Origin: Amoebophrya sp. A120
Lineage: Eukaryota; Sar; Dinophyceae; Syndiniales; Amoebophryaceae
Direction of reading: 5' to 3'
NCBI GenBank assembly: GCA_905178155.1
Contig: CAJINV010000001.1
Span: 13,266,635 to 13,330,634, forward strand
DNA: 64,000 nt
Shown here: piece by piece, positions 10,726-23,893 of the stretch
How positions within the stretch are numbered: position 1 is the first letter of the stretch
Layout of the letters: every line of letters starts with the position of its first letter
The notes under the pieces: model-generated
Database searches by the model: none
Told to the model about the DNA's origin: nothing
What the model saw: only the letters and a program-made list of their open reading frames with translations
Position numbers and translations under genes: made by a program

Positions 10726-13339
10726 TCAAAGGAATCTCTTCCCACCTCGTCGCCCGCCTCCGCGCTTTTTCACCCGGTTGTTGTACGTCGCCACCGGGTC
10801 CAGCGGTCCGGTTGGCACTACGCCCGCGCGCAAGTCGTGCGCTATTTTCAAACCGGGATGCTTCTGCAGGCCGAGTCCCTCCGCGAGTTCGTAGGACAAG
10901 ACGGGCATCTGCACCATACCACAGCCGGTCAGGATCAGGTACGCCGCCTGGACGACTTGGTCCTCGGAAAGTTGCAGGACGTTGGTGTACAGCTTGAAAT
11001 GGCTAAGCAACGACGCGAACGCGGCGGCGGCCAACGAATTCATGCTGGTCGAAGACACCCACGACATTGTCGCTGCATTCAGGGCTTCGGAATAGTAGTA
11101 CCGTTGCGTGGTATCGAGGAAGTCGACGGTGTTGCGGTTTGTTGTTGAAAGTCGTCCTCCCGATCGGAAGATTTGTTGTTCTTGTTCTTGTGCGCTACTA
11201 GATAAGGAACCTCGCGACCTCGTCGGTTCGGAATTTCTTCCAAGAAGATCATTTGTTCCCGGGGGCAGCGAAGAAACGACATTGTCCGGCAGCACACCAG
11301 CGAGCTGAAAATTCGCACTGAGAACTTGGACAAACTTCGCCTCGTGGTGCGAGAGCAGTAGGTGTGCGCGGCCTGTTTTCCCGGCCCGAGCGGTCCGCCC
11401 CACTCGGTGCACGTACTGCTCGAAGTTGTGCGGCGCGCAGAATTGCAATACCAGGCTTACGTCTGGATAATCCATACCGCGGGCGGAGACATCACTGGTG
11501 AACAGAATCGACGGTTTGCCGTTCGTGCGGAACTCGCAACTGGTGCGCAAGCGCTGGTGCGCGTCCTTGCGGCTGTGGATCTCTAGTACAGGAAAGCGAA
11601 GCAGCTCGCGGAAGAAGGCTGCCATGAACTGTGTAAGTCGAGCGGTTGGGAAAAAAACCATGATCCGGTAATTGCTGGGATTCTGCTTCAACTCCTCAGT
11701 GAGCGCGTAGTGGAGCGCTGGAAGTAAGGTCTCGGCAGACACAAACTCGGCACTTTGATGCATCTTGTCGGTCCGGAGGTAGGTGCTGTCGTTGTTGTTC
11801 TCACTGGCGTCGCAAAGATCATCATCTACTTCTTCGTCGCCCCACTCATCCGTCTCGTCGTGGTTCTCCATTTTTCCAGAAGGTTTTCGATGGTCTGGTG
11901 CACGCCCATTTTCAGCGTCCTCACCGGCGCGCTCCTGGTCACACTCGACCCGCACCACGGAGCCGTCTATCCAGGAAAAAAAGTGTGTAAGTGTAACTTT
12001 CTTTGAGGAACGGCATCACAAATTTGCTCTACATGACAGAGAAAACCTGTCATGCATGGTTTGTAAAGGAAAACACACATGAAAATAGGACTTCATGGCT
12101 GTCTGGCATGACAGGTGTAACTCTGTTGCATCTTCTGCAACACAAATTTACACTTACACACTTTTTTTCTTGCATACCGTCGATGTAGCGCGCAATGACG
12201 TTGGTTTCCAGCGTCGCCGGCAGTGTGGCAGAAAACAGTAAATACCGCAGATTCGGGTTCTGGTTCGCGGTGGTCAAGTAGGAAAGGAGCCGCTTGAGGT
12301 CACCCAGAAAGCCCAAATCGCACAGTCGGTCGGCCTCGTCGAGCACTACGATTTCCAAGTGCTTGAACAAATCGTGGAAGAACAAGGTCTGCTCAAAGTG
12401 GTCCAGTAATCGCCCGGGAGTGGCGATCACGACATTTGGCTTGCGCTTTTTCAGCTCCACACAGTCCATTTTGCGCCCGCGCAAGCCGCCCACGAGGCAG
12501 CACAAACTTGCGTGCGCCGACTCGTGTGGAGGGTTTGCGGCACCTTTGTTGGCAGGGCTAGTGCTGGAAGTTTGCTTTTTCAGTAACGTCTTTTCCGCTT
12601 CGTGGGCGATTTGCATCGCCAGCTCCCGCGAGGGCGCAATTACCAACGCGCGCACACCGGGTGGCGGTATTTCCGTCATTTCCTCATCCTTGCTTTGGTC
12701 AGATGCAAGGAGCGCCGCGGACTCAGCACTGCATCCGTCAACAACTGATGCGCCGTGGTCAGTAGTTGCCCGACTAAAGAGACCAGGCCCTAGGCGCGGA
12801 TCCCCAAGCTGTTTTAGGATAGCAAGGAGATAGCACAACGTCTTGCCACTCCCAGTGGCGGCGCGCACTAGAATAGACTTGGCATCTTCCCGGAACAGCA
12901 CCGGCAGCGCGTGCCGCTGCGTGTCGGTAAATTTGCGAAAGCCGAGCAGGGGCTCGAGGACGGTATCCCGCAGAGTCCTCAACATCGCATCGTCGGGATT
13001 CCGTTTCGCCGAGACGCTGGAAGCGAACGCAGCGATGCTGCTGGCAGCAGGATCTGCAGGCCTTGCTGTCGCAACGGACGGAGTACTCTGGCAATTTTCA
13101 TTTTCTCCGAGCGGCGCCGTACCGCTCGCCGATTCCGATGCACGGGGGCGATACACCACTTTGCTCACCACACCACGGCTTCCGCCCGGAGGAAGAGGGA
13201 AAATCCGATTGCGCCATGACGGTGGAAAAATCTGACGGCGGCTTGCCGAAGGACAGGGGAGCAGAAGATGTTGGAACCCACCGATGCGGCGCCGAAGTGT
13301 CGAGGATCCGGATCCTCGTAAGTGTAGATGAATTACCAT
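10726..13339 (-). CDS. DEAD-box ATP-dependent RNA helicase, MSS116-like, ~799 aa
   Basis: Two exons, 12177-13339 and 10726-11962 (2400 nt together), separated by an introner. All core helicase motifs are readable: GSGKT (Walker A), APSRELAMQI (Ia), TPGRLLDH (Ib), VLDEADRL (II), FSAT (III), FTSDVSARGMD (V) and HRVGRTARAGK (VI). The wording of motifs V-VI is closest to the MSS116 group, which remodels RNA, in yeast within mitochondria. The N-terminus from the first ATG is rich in Arg, Ser and Pro with almost no acidic residues, compatible with a mitochondrial presequence but not proof. An acidic Asp/Glu/Asn-rich insert lies between the two RecA domains just after the introner site, and the C-terminus is basic (GGGRRGGKRFL). 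The start is the first ATG after stop-containing upstream sequence. Confidence 0.88.
11968..12176. mobile_element. Introner (209 bp, subfamily 2) in helicase gene
   Basis: Direct repeat CCGTC (11963-11967 and 12177-12181). Ends TATCCAGG and TTGCATA; inner TIR AAAAAAAGTGTGTAAGTG with its complement. Removal with one repeat copy gives ATC GAC GGC TCC in the helicase frame. A GT-AG reading (GTATGC...GATAG) is also possible here and would add one Asp. Confidence 0.9.
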
Positions 13340-14446
13340 TCTCCTAGCCCCGGCGTATCGTCGCGTATGATTTTCATTTTCTATCAACTTCTACTACGTG
13401 TTTCTCGTGGGGACTCCATGTGGTCTTCAAACTCTAGATGTATTTCCGCGTCACCACGCTCTGCATACAGCTTCTCGCTCTCCCCCGCTGCTGCCGCAAG
13501 AAGTGGTGTCGCCTTTCGACACAGCAGTGTACTTATTCGCCGTTCGTCCTTGTAAAGAAAGACTATAGAGAAGATCCTTTCCATCCAACCGTCCTTTACA
13601 TACACGAAAGATGACGCACCAGTGACGACGCAAGCGATTTACTTATCTGCGTAGTTTTTACACGATTGATGTGGATCCCAGAAGCAAGTTTCTGATACGC
13701 GAAAAGTCATTTCGATCTGGAACTCGATGTTCATCTACACGTCATCTGCGTCCCTGCTGTAGTGCAGCTCTTGTACCACGGCAGATTGCTTCGTGCAGGG
13801 AAAATCTTGAAGAACCGGCCCTGGTCTATTCCCGATTCTTCAAGTCCAGCCGTGGCACTGCGGTTCCCGCGTTCCGCCCCGGGAAGAGGCTAGAAGTAGA
13901 AGCGCCGAGCCATTCCTGGAACATAGTAGAGCATGATCCAAGGTAGGTGAGACGCACAGCATCAACACAGTTGCGTGGGAAGACTGTGACTGAGCAGTAC
14001 GCGGACGCAGCATAAAAACGGAGGGAAGCAGAAAACACGACTCTATCCTAAACCGGTGGTGCTGCTGAACATGTGGATGTGGCTCCTGCTCTTGTTAGTT
14101 CTTGCTAAAGGTTCTTGTCGAAGGTTCTTCGCTGCCCTTCTCGCTTCTTGAGCTTAATCCTTCGTTTGTCGCAAAGTCAGATCATCTAAATTTTTTACCA
14201 CGACTGTGATTTTTCTCGCCGTCTCGGCTCGGTCTCCAATTCGGTGTAAATCGGACGCAGTTCCGAATGAACTTTCTCGACTGCGGTGTCTTTCGTAGTA
14301 CCGCAGAGCAGTTGTCGAGGAGAAGTGAAAGCACAGTCGAATCGTTCGTCGCCTTTGATACACAAAGTTACAGCCTCCTGCAGCTTTACTAACGTGCACT
14401 CAGCTTCTACACAGAGAACAAGCCGCACAAATAATACAGTGGCTTT
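13340..14446. other. Intergenic, no supported gene
   Basis: A minus-strand ATG ORF near 13385-13581 (66 codons) could be an upstream exon or 5' UTR of the helicase, with a weak GTAGTA donor, but nothing confirms it. The rest shows no domain or repeat. Confidence 0.35.
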
Positions 14447-17400
14447 TTATTTCCGGTCGCGGTTGCTTTCCTTGTGGTCTCTGCTCCTAGTTTCCTTTTC
14501 CTTCTCTCGCTCCTTCTCCCGGTCCGCACCGCGGTCCCGGTCCGTCCTTCGCGAATTCTTTGTCGCATCACCGCCCTCGTTGTCGTCCTGCTCCACGAGC
14601 TTGGCCTCCTTTTTCTCCTCATCTTCTTTTCGCTTATTTTTGGCCTTGCTGTCACCCTCGTTGTCGGACTGAAGCTCTATCTCCCGGTAGTTGATGGCAC
14701 CATTGAACTTTGGATGCTTCTTTCTCTTCTGCGGACCTCCCACCTCCGCCTTGCGAAGCATCGGCGTTGCGCCGTCACCCAGGGCATCGACCGCGGCTGC
14801 ACCGTTGTTTTCCTCGTCGTCTCCGAGAAGCTGGTTGCTAGTACCCGCAGCGGCGGCTGTTGCCGGATCGACGTCCATGGTCACGTCACCGGCTTGTTGT
14901 TGCGCACCGGTTATTTGCAGTGGTAGATTCGGGCTGTGTCCCGTGAGCGCTTTGCTGAAGGCGCCAAAGCCGAGCTTTTGCTCCTTTTTCGCCAGCTTCT
15001 TTTTCTTCTGCAGGGCTTTGAGTTTCAACTTTTTCATCTTTTTCTGCTTGAGAACGGTCTTGAAGTTGTTGAATGCCTCGACGCCCATCTTCAGCTGGAG
15101 CTTTTTCTCTTTCTTTTTCCGCTCGATTTTCTTCTCCCGCTTCAAAAAGGCTTGGAGCGACACCTGCGGCAAGGGGTAGTCCGGAATGGGCTCGGGCTTG
15201 GGACCCAGTACGTGCTCGAGATCCTCGCGCCACTCCCCGAAATACATACCGGGCGTGATCAGTAAATGTGGAGGGTACTTCCACGTGCCATCACGTAACG
15301 TCTTCTTTTGCTGCTCCTTGCCCTCTTCAGCAGCGGCCTTCTCTTTCGCTTTCTTGGCCTCCTCGGGGTCGACGCGGAGATATCTATGTATTAAGCATTC
15401 CGATTTCTGTCGTGGTCTGTACCAAACAAAAAACATCAACATTCAAACAAGCATGGGCGGGATACAACGACACGACAGAAGACGAAAAAAGAAAAAACCA
15501 TCAGCACAGCAAGATCTTTCAATTTCAAATACCGCACTGCTAGTACCTTTCCAAATCCCCGAGGCCGAAGGCCCGGTAGCTGGTCTCTTCGATTTTTTTC
15601 TCCAGTTCCCGGATCACCTTGGGCCATTTGCGCTGAAGGTCTTTCCACTGCGTCGTGAGGTCGTCAAAGATTTTTTGGCTCGGCTTTACTTGATCCAACG
15701 TCCAGTCTTTGTAGGTCTTTGTCTTCTCCGCATTTGTCTTCACTTTGTTCAACTTGGTCTCGCACTGTGGTAAAGAAGGAAACGAGAGGTAGGCTTTTCT
15801 TTCAATTTGTTCGACTGACTAGTTTTGAAGAAGTGAAAGATTATCTTCACAAGGCCTGCAACTTCTGAAAACGAGATTCAATCGCATTCGCAATCAGTAC
15901 ATGCCAGCATACGAATCTTAAGTTGTGCTACTAGTAGTAGGTACCGACATAAAAAAGGAGGAAGCCAGCATCTACTTCAAATGTACCTCTGCGTGGACGC
16001 CCGTAAGCTTTTCATTGATCTTTTGAAACTCGGCTTTTTTATCCGCGACCTCCCTTTTCTTCGGATCCGAATCCCTGCTGGCGCGCTTGACTTTGTCAGC
16101 GAAATCCTCGAAGCCCGATTTGAATTCGACTACGCCATCCTTCGCAGCGTTGATGACTTTTTCTAGCACCTGCTTTCGCCGCTCCGCACTGAGGGCTTCT
16201 TTGCCAATTGCTGTCGCTGCGGCTGCAGGTGCAGCGCCGTCCTTTCCAGCTGCTGTCGCAGCTGCTGGAGTGGCTCCAGCCTGGTCCGGTTTTTTGTCTT
16301 TCTTTGCTTGATCCTGCTGCTGATCTACCTTGGCGTTGGCATTCGTATTCGCACCTTCATCGGGAGCTTTATTTCCGCTGCTTTTACCACTCGTCTCTCG
16401 TTCTACTCTTTTACTTTGACTTGGGCGGTCTCGTCCCGCGGACTTGTCAACATCTCGATTCATTTCTTTATCCGCGTGTTTACTGGCCTTGCTTTTTTCC
16501 GTGTTTTCCCGATCCTTTTCTCGGGTTGTCTCCCGCTCAACACGGTCTGATCGGTCCTTCGTGGGTTCTCGATCCCGTTCCCGGAGCTGCTTCTTCTCCT
16601 CCTCAGCCACCGGTTTGCTTGACTTGTGTTCCCTCGAGGAGACACCACTAGCGTGTTCCTTGTCCCCGCTTCTTTGCTCCGCGATGTCCTTTTCCTTGCT
16701 ACCCTCCTTGTTCCGGCTTCGGTCTTTTTCTCCCCGATGGTGCTGTTCCTTCGGCTCGTTGTTCATCTCGCGCCGGTAGCTGTGGTCCTTGTTGTCCCTC
16801 TGCTCCCTGTCTCCTCGTGGTTCGCGTTCGCCCCGCGCCGCCTCCCGTTCGCGCTCCGCCCGCTTCTCTTCCTTCTCCTTTTCGGACTTGGACTTCATGA
16901 CCAACCCGCCTCCGGTTGAAGTCGTTCCTTGATTCGACGTGGTCGTATTCCGGGCGTCCTTGTCCCGATTTATTTCCCGCTCGCGCACCTCCCGATTCGA
17001 CACCATGGACGTGGGTCGGACGTCTTTGTCGCTCTGTTTCGCCGTAATGTAGTGGTCCGGCGCCTTGTTGGGTTTCTCCTCCTTCTTGCTACCGCGGATA
17101 AAGTTGTTGTCCTGCTTATCGCCCCCGCCGCGCTCTCCTCGGTCCTTCTCCCGCTCCGTTGCCCGCTCGCGCTCGCGCTCCCGGTCTTTCTCTCGCGACA
17201 TCACGCCCGCGTCCTGAGATGTGGTGGTCATACACGATACTTCTTGTTGAAGAGATGATTCAGAGCCACTCGAAGATTCTTGCTCTGTAGTATCTGCAAA
17301 ATGCAACTTGGTATTAACAGGTCTTCTGTAGTCTGCTGGTGCTCGGAATGGCAAGAACGGCCCGCGCCCCGCTCTACTCCCAACACCACTTGTTCTTGCA

Positions 17401-18143
17401 TTGAAAGCCATAGTACTCGAGTTCGTGTTGCTTGCATCTTTACCAGTGGCTACACTACTACTGCCCATGCCAACATTATCAACGTCTCGCACACGTTGCG
17501 CTTCTGGCCCCCTCGATTGATCAACAAAATGTTGGGGGGCGACACCTCCTCTAGTACCGGGGGTCGTCGCACTACCTCCGCGGCCATTTCCAGCACTAGC
17601 AGCCACAATCACATCATTTTTAGGCGGTAGCGGCAAGAGACCACCACCTCGCGCACTGTTGCTGTACTCCCTCTTGCTACTAGCAGGACCAGAAGGCTGC
17701 TCCTGTTGTTCATCGAAATTGTCCCTGTTATACGAGGACGAGGACTTCTTAGGTGGTAAAGGGACCAGCTGTACCTTATTTTGTTCGCGCTGCCGCATGC
17801 GCTCCTTCTGTTGGTGTTCCTTGGCCGTCTGGCCGTCTTTCGTTTTCAAAGAAGCTTGCTGCATATTCATCTCCTGGTCCTTGCGCCGAATTTTCGCTTC
17901 CCGGTTATCGTGGTCGCGGTTGGAGCCGGTCCGCTTTTCCGGGACGGGAGATCGGTTGCTGGTGTTGCGGCCCCGGTCCCGCATGTCACGGTGGTCGCGG
18001 TCTTGCGCTCCCCGGTCGCGGTCGCGCCGATCCCCGCCGGTGCCATTGGCCGTGCCGTGCTTGTTCTTCATCCGGTTCTCTTCGTCCCGCTTTTTCTCCG
18101 CCAGTCTGGCCTTCAGCATGTCCGTGTGGCTTCTACTGGACAT
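14447..18143 (-). CDS. Arg/Glu/Asp-rich low-complexity nuclear-type protein, ~1103 aa
   Basis: Three exons: 15987-18143, 15547-15764 and 14447-15383 (3312 nt). Both introns are GT-AG (GTACAT/CCACAG, GTACTA/TACATAG). The N-terminal 600 residues are dominated by RD/RE/KE dipeptides of the kind seen in splicing-associated proteins (MSSRSHTDMLKARLAEKKR at the start). An Ala-rich linker follows near residue 640. The C-terminal third is better ordered: a helical stretch, then TWKYPPHLLITPGMYFG and GEWREDLEHVLG, a Lys-rich coiled coil, and another RD/KE tail ending in RDRK. I do not recognise the ordered part. Nuclear localisation and RNA-processing involvement are inferred from composition only. 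Confidence 0.82.
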
Positions 18144-19592
18144 TTTTCTTCACTCAGTGCCGTGCTGGGTTTGTCCTCGTTTCGCTAAAAGGAAAAAATT
18201 TCGACGAGATAGCGGTAAGTGCTGATGTTCTTGCCGGTCGATGTTGATGTCGTGGGTGAGGATTTTTCTACAGTGGTTGTTGAGTGTTCTTCAGGGATAT
18301 CTCTTCTGTAGGTGTAGTGTTACTAAACAGACGCTGCGGGGGAGGTTCTGGGGTGAGATAGGAAAGCGGCTGTAGGTTGATAGATTTACTACAACTAAAA
18401 ATCGAGATTGGCGTAGTTGTCAACCAGAGGTCGTTAGTCAGTAGACCGCTCGGAAACCAGTCGTCAGCCTGCGGGTCGTGCTTGTGGGCGCTCCAAGATA
18501 CTGGTGAAGTACACCCGTTTCATCTAGGCAAAGCTCTTCGAGAAAGAAGTCAACCTTTGTCTTGCCAACATCCACATCGCTTTTTTCTTTACTATTTTCT
18601 TAGAGGAGTTGTAGTAGTACTGTACTGTAGTTATTACTGCTCGTCTACAGAAGCTAGTTGCTCCAACCAAAAAATGGATAGCGTTACGGTAGATGAGGAT
18701 TATCGCTGTGGCTGTCAACAAGTGTTGTACATCGCTGCAATTGCAATTGGTATTTGCCTTTACATACTTAATGGTAATTTTCGTGATGATCGAGATCGGG
18801 ATTGCGATTGCGCGTTTACACAGAAACAAATCTGGTTCGGAGGTTAGTTTATTTTCTTCTAAACCCTAGAGCCAAACGTGAACAATACCAAGCAATATGA
18901 TCTAAAAGTAGTTGCTGAGAATGCCTAGAAGGGATTGCGTCTGCGATCTTTTGTTTCTTTTGTGCATCTTCTGCAATTGCTTTTGCTGAGTCTATCTGTT
19001 AGGAGGAATTGGTGCTCTATCTCTTTTCGTGTTTTTGTCGGATGGGTCTCTATGGAGGCTGCGGACACGCGGAATAAACTGGAACTGGAAGCGCTCCAGG
19101 AATGAAAGAACAGTATCTGCACGGTTCAGCGTAGACCTACCCCACCCGTGGCCGCTTGGCGAAACGAACAAATGCAAATCTGCGACACGACTATTCCATT
19201 TTTTAATTCACAAGCTCGGAAAATTGAAGTACAAGCATCTGGATCCAGCATGATGCTGAAAAGAGGTCTGCTACTCTTTGATTCCCACTCCTGTCTTACT
19301 CTGAAATCTTCACGTTCACCTTGACCGCGGGACATTTACATTTTTCTCTCTTCGATAATTTCTGAATATAATACATTTAGACGTTTCCTTCTTCACATTC
19401 GGATTCGCTTGTCGTCGCGCATAAGCATATTAATTGGAGGCATTGGTATTCATTGAAAAAGCAAAAGCAGTGAATTCCAGTTGTATTGCTCTGATTGTAT
19501 TTCATTTACATTTTCAAAAGCAGCGTATCTGTGCCTATTACTATTTACACTGACAATCAATAACTGATCCTCTCTGTCTCTGATCAGTCTGA
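18144..19592. other. Intergenic, no supported gene
   Basis: A plus-strand ATG ORF at 18674-18847 (57 codons) encodes one hydrophobic segment, but it opposes every other gene and lacks support. The remainder is AT-rich with no repeat or domain detected. Confidence 0.4.
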
Positions 19593-22500
19593 TCATTCAG
19601 TGATAAAGTCTTCGGATTTTCGCCGCTTGGTGGGCGGTGAAATTTTTTCTTCTTTCTTCTCTTTCAAATCGGCTGGTTCCGACTTCTTAGAACAAGTTGT
19701 GCTTGCGCTATCCTGCTTGATTGTAGTTTCCTCCTGCTTTTTGATCCGCTCCGCCGCCGGCGGGACGACCACTTTCAGCGCGGTTGTGTAGGTCATTTCG
19801 CCAACATCGTCGTCTTCCGACTCGATCTCCTCATCTGAAGAATCGCCTCCGCCTAAACCGGAGAGTATGCGGAATACGGGATTCAGCTTTTGCGCTAATT
19901 TGTCCTTCTGTTCTGTTGTCATCTCCTTACCCTTGAAGTCGCTGAACTGCACTACTTCCCGTGTTACCTTCTGCGGCACCCTCGCTTGACCAATCGTGTA
20001 GTACTTCTCTCCTGTGGTTTTTTTGAGCTCAGCCGGGTCGTCAAGATTCGTGATTCGCAGCAACCTAGTGTAGTCCATGGTGCGGTCAAGAAACTGTTGG
20101 CGTTTCATTTTCGCTGGCAGTTTGGGCGGAAACGAAGCTAGCAAGGAGTCGCGAAACGGAAAGTTAGAATTTCTGCGGTCGCGGTCGGTTTCGTGATTCT
20201 CCGTAATGAGAAGAAAAACCTTCAAACCTGCAGAATTTTTTTTGTTATTCTTTATAATTGCTCAAGTACTTACAACGCAAGGAACCTTATCCGGGTGGAT
20301 CATGCATCAACTTCATGTCGATGTCAACGTCAACACACATCGAGGAAAGGAAAGCAATATCAGTGATACCTGCCGCATCTGCTGCTTGCGCCACACGGGA
20401 ATCTAAGCCTTTCAACTTCGCGATTTCTTCCGCGAGCAGAAAGTCTCTTGCTGTTCTGGCCGCCTCCCCGGCTGTGTTGTCCCTGGTTTCAGTTTCCGCA
20501 GAAGAGGAGGATGAGGATGAGCTCGATGAAGACGAGGATCCCATCATGGTGTTATCCTCACGATTAGGTGCGTATTTGATTCCCACCTTGTCCAGAAAGG
20601 CCACGGCGTTCGCCTTCATGCGAAGACTTTCGAGCTTGGCTCGTGGTTGCTCCTTGCAGCGGAAAATGTCGCTGTTGTCGCCGACACACGGGAACACCAA
20701 AAATCCGCCGGGCGTGAGATATTCCGGATCTGCCACAAGTCTTTCCAGTTCCGCCTGCAGATTTCGTTGGAGTTTCTCCTCACCATCTGGAGTAAGCGTG
20801 AGCACGACACCCCGTATCAGCAGATCGAAGAGCCGCGCGTTTCTCTCTATGGATCGCTTCTTCCAGTCCTTTTTCGAGGCAGTTTCGACGCCCTCCATGC
20901 ACTCGTCCTGCGGCGCAGCCATGGTCTGCCTCGCTGGCGTCGGGCAATTGGTGGGAGTTGCAATCAGCGCGCGCTGCTCGGGAGCTGGGAAGCGCACTTT
21001 TAGGAAGGACTTCGACCACAGATTGATCGGGGTGGGTCGAAACTCTCCGCACAGAAGAGTGGACCCGACGTACTTCTGCGACATGTTGGCATAGTCGTAC
21101 CACTCCAATGCCCAGAAGTTGACTGCCTGCTGTGTTATACCGTCGTCGGCTCCGAAGTATGCGGAAAAATGGGCTCTAATGTCGTCGTCGTCCATCAGTT
21201 CCGGCAGACGCGCGGCTAACGCACCCCACTTCGGAATCTTCAACAGCCGGTAGGCGCCACCGCAATCGCAATGCTCATGAACCAGGATAGGCTGAAAGAA
21301 CATCTCCAGGCCGCCACCCGCAGCCGCAACTGCGCGGGCTAGGACGCTGTCTTTATCTCGGAGGTGCTGCAACTGCTTCTGCGTGAGGCTTTTGCGCGCG
21401 GTTTGCCCCTCTTCGGGAAAAATTTCGTCGTTGCTGTAAATTGACCATGTGGGAAATCCGACCGTACCGCCCTGTGTCAAAAAAGATGGATCTGCTACCA
21501 ATCGCCGCAGTTCCGCGGTCAGCTTCCTTTCGAGCGCGACGTCAGCGCTTTCTTTCTTGGAAAAAAGGCTTTCCGATGGTTCAGTTGTTTGCAACAGGTC
21601 TATCGACCGCAGAATCAGGTAGGTAACAGTCACGCGCGCGCCCTGCGTCACTTCCTCCACATCAAAAGTCACGTCATCAACGCCGGCACATGCGACGCAG
21701 CGCAGCTCGCGGTCGCTTCGCGCGCAACCGGCTTCTTTGCTTCCGAACAGGTAGGCGGGAGTTTCGACCTGCTTGCCATGCGTCCCGTCAAAGCCGGCGA
21801 CAAAGGGGCTGCGGAATCCTTCCGTCGCCGCGTCAAAGGTGGTGGCACCGCCCTCGAAATAGGCGGGTAGTAACACTTTCACAGTTCCTGCCAACGCCGC
21901 TCGCTCACGAGAACTCAATACTGGCACCTCGGTGATCCGGCAAGCCCGTCGATGTCCGTGGTGCTGATACAGCTCAATGCTGTGCTGCTTCAACTCCATT
22001 CCGCCGAAGGATGTCAGACCGAGCGGATCGCGCAGCTGCGGGGTCTTGAAAAGAATTTTCTCTAGCATGGTGGTCAGGGATTCTGGTCCAGCGCGGCTCG
22101 ACCTCGCGCTCGAGGTCGCCGCGGCGTCAATCGTAACCTCGAATTTGTCGCCCTCCAGGGTGAGGACATCCTCGGGGTCCATGGCGAACTTCGAAGCCTC
22201 CTCAGTCTGCGGCGCGGAGCAGGACATCGCGCCAACCAACGGCGCTAGTCTTGCACTTTGTTCAGCCACCATTGCGCTGCGCTTCGCAATTTTTGGAGCG
22301 TCGTTCCTCGCCCTCTCTTCGGCCATTTCGTCCAGCTCTTCCTCTTGCTGCTGCCGCAGGAGGATCTGCTTCGATTTTCGTGGCGGCCTGAACATATCGA
22401 GAAGATGCTCGCATTGCTTGACGGGTGGGGCGTTTTCGTTCTTCTTTGCAGTCCGCTTCGGCGGCGCGAACCCCGACAGCGAATCGGGCTGTTTCGGAGC

Positions 22501-22965
22501 GTGAATCGTCACTGTCGTACCTGTCTCAACGATTCGCACCTGTGGCGGCGCCGGGATTGCAAAGTTAAAAGCTTCGACCTTTGGAACTTTTTTCTTCTCC
22601 GCTTCTTGCAACATTTTTCCGAGGTTTTCGCACTTCTTGTCGTTGTACTCTCGCTCGTCCGAGTCGTAAAAGTCCTCGTCGTCATCGTCGGAAATTTCTT
22701 CCACCTCGTCGTCGGAATCGTCACTGTACTCGCCATTGTCCTCTTCTGAGTCGCCTTCTAACGAATCGTCTCCGGCGTCATCCATATCCTCGTCGATGCA
22801 CGAATGATCGTCGTCCGGATCGTCAGAGCAATCTTCGTGCTCGTTGTCCTCCTGCTCCAGCTTCTTTTCTTCCCCCGACATCTGGGCTGGATTATCTTCT
22901 GGCTGCTCGGCTTGCAGCTCAGGTGCGGCTGCAGGAGAGGTAGCGTTTTCACTACCAGCGTCCAT
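19593..22965 (-). CDS. Degenerate 2OG-Fe(II) oxygenase-like protein with duplicated module, ~1102 aa
   Basis: Main exon 20292-22965, joined in my preferred reading to 19593-20227. The junction would be a 64-nt intron with a GA donor (CCCG then GATAAG) and a CTGCAG acceptor; the frame is kept (3309 nt total). Alternatively the large gene stops at 20287 and a small separate gene starts at the ATG near 20108. The N-terminus is a long Asp/Glu-rich region. Residues about 360-560 resemble the proteins in which an oxygenase core (VKVLLPAYFEGG...VEEVTQGARVTVTYL) is followed by a helical C-terminal part. The usual HxD pair and distal His are not evident. A C-terminal unit occurs twice (RRLVADPSFLTQGG and ERLVADPEYLTPGG, each followed by a Phe-Pro strand). 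The Ser tract near residue 825 uses mixed codons. A catalytically dead scaffold is inferred. Confidence 0.7.
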
Positions 22966-23893
22966 TTTGCGCGATGACGGACTAGACTGATTTTTCGGCT
23001 GCAGAAGATGTGAACCGATCGTCAAGCACGAACAATTCCTTCAAACTTCAAACTGCGACTGTACCCTTTGGCAAGGCAGCGGCCAGGAAATCATGCTAAA
23101 CACGGACGAAAAAAAAAACCGTCCCAGAGGGAAAAATCAAAACGACGAGACCATGAGTTTGTGTTGATGATGACGACCCGAACTTGTCTGCACTTCTGCC
23201 AATGTCTCTCTCTCCTGCTCTCTTTGTTCTTTGTCTTACTCGTAGTTTCCTTTGAGTTCAAAACCCCTGATATGATTTGAAAAACACAATTTGTAGATCA
23301 TGAAAAAGTTTGGAAAATTCCGATCGGAATTGTTTTTTCTGTCGTTTGAAAGGCGCTCCATTCTCAAACACAAGACTGGGGTATTCGCTAGTGCTATTGA
23401 AAATGATTTGGTTTCTGAAGACCACGACCACGCAATGACTTTCACATCAGTGCGGTGGGTCTTTATTGCGATTTTCTCCGACTACAACGGGCGGGAAGGG
23501 AATCGATAACAACAAAACTAGAAAGAACAAGTGCCATGCTGAACAGAACCCTATCGATCTGTGAGCTCAGTTTCGAGATACAGAACGTTGACCCTACTAA
23601 GTTACACTAGCGGGGGTACATTCCTTGCGAACATAGAGCGTCTCTATGACTATGTTGGGCTTCTTGTAGTAGCATGTAGCAGTTGCTGTGCTGGGGGAAA
23701 GACTGACCACGCAGCGCTGCGGGCCGTTATGCATAGCATAGATGGCGAAAGATATTACCCACGATCTATGGGAATCAAATCGCAAGAAAAATGTTGGTGC
23801 GTTTTCATGTCCATGAGAGAATGAAAGCAAACATGCGAATGCGCGCCCTCAATTTGCGAAGGGGTAAGAATTGAAATCCGCCATCGTGACTAA
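22966..23893. other. Intergenic, no supported gene
   Basis: A CTTCTGCAG acceptor-like site about 35 bases before the ATG at 22965 may be a spliced-leader or 5' UTR acceptor. No coding feature or repeat was identified in the rest. Confidence 0.4.

Noticed and set aside
11968-12176. Treating the helicase introner as an ordinary GT-AG intron
   Set aside because: Possible (GTATGC...GATAG), adding one Asp, but the 5-bp duplication and TIR match the other 12 elements, so single-copy excision is preferred.
18674-18847. 57-codon plus-strand ORF with one hydrophobic segment
   Set aside because: Opposite orientation to every gene, short, and without any supporting feature.
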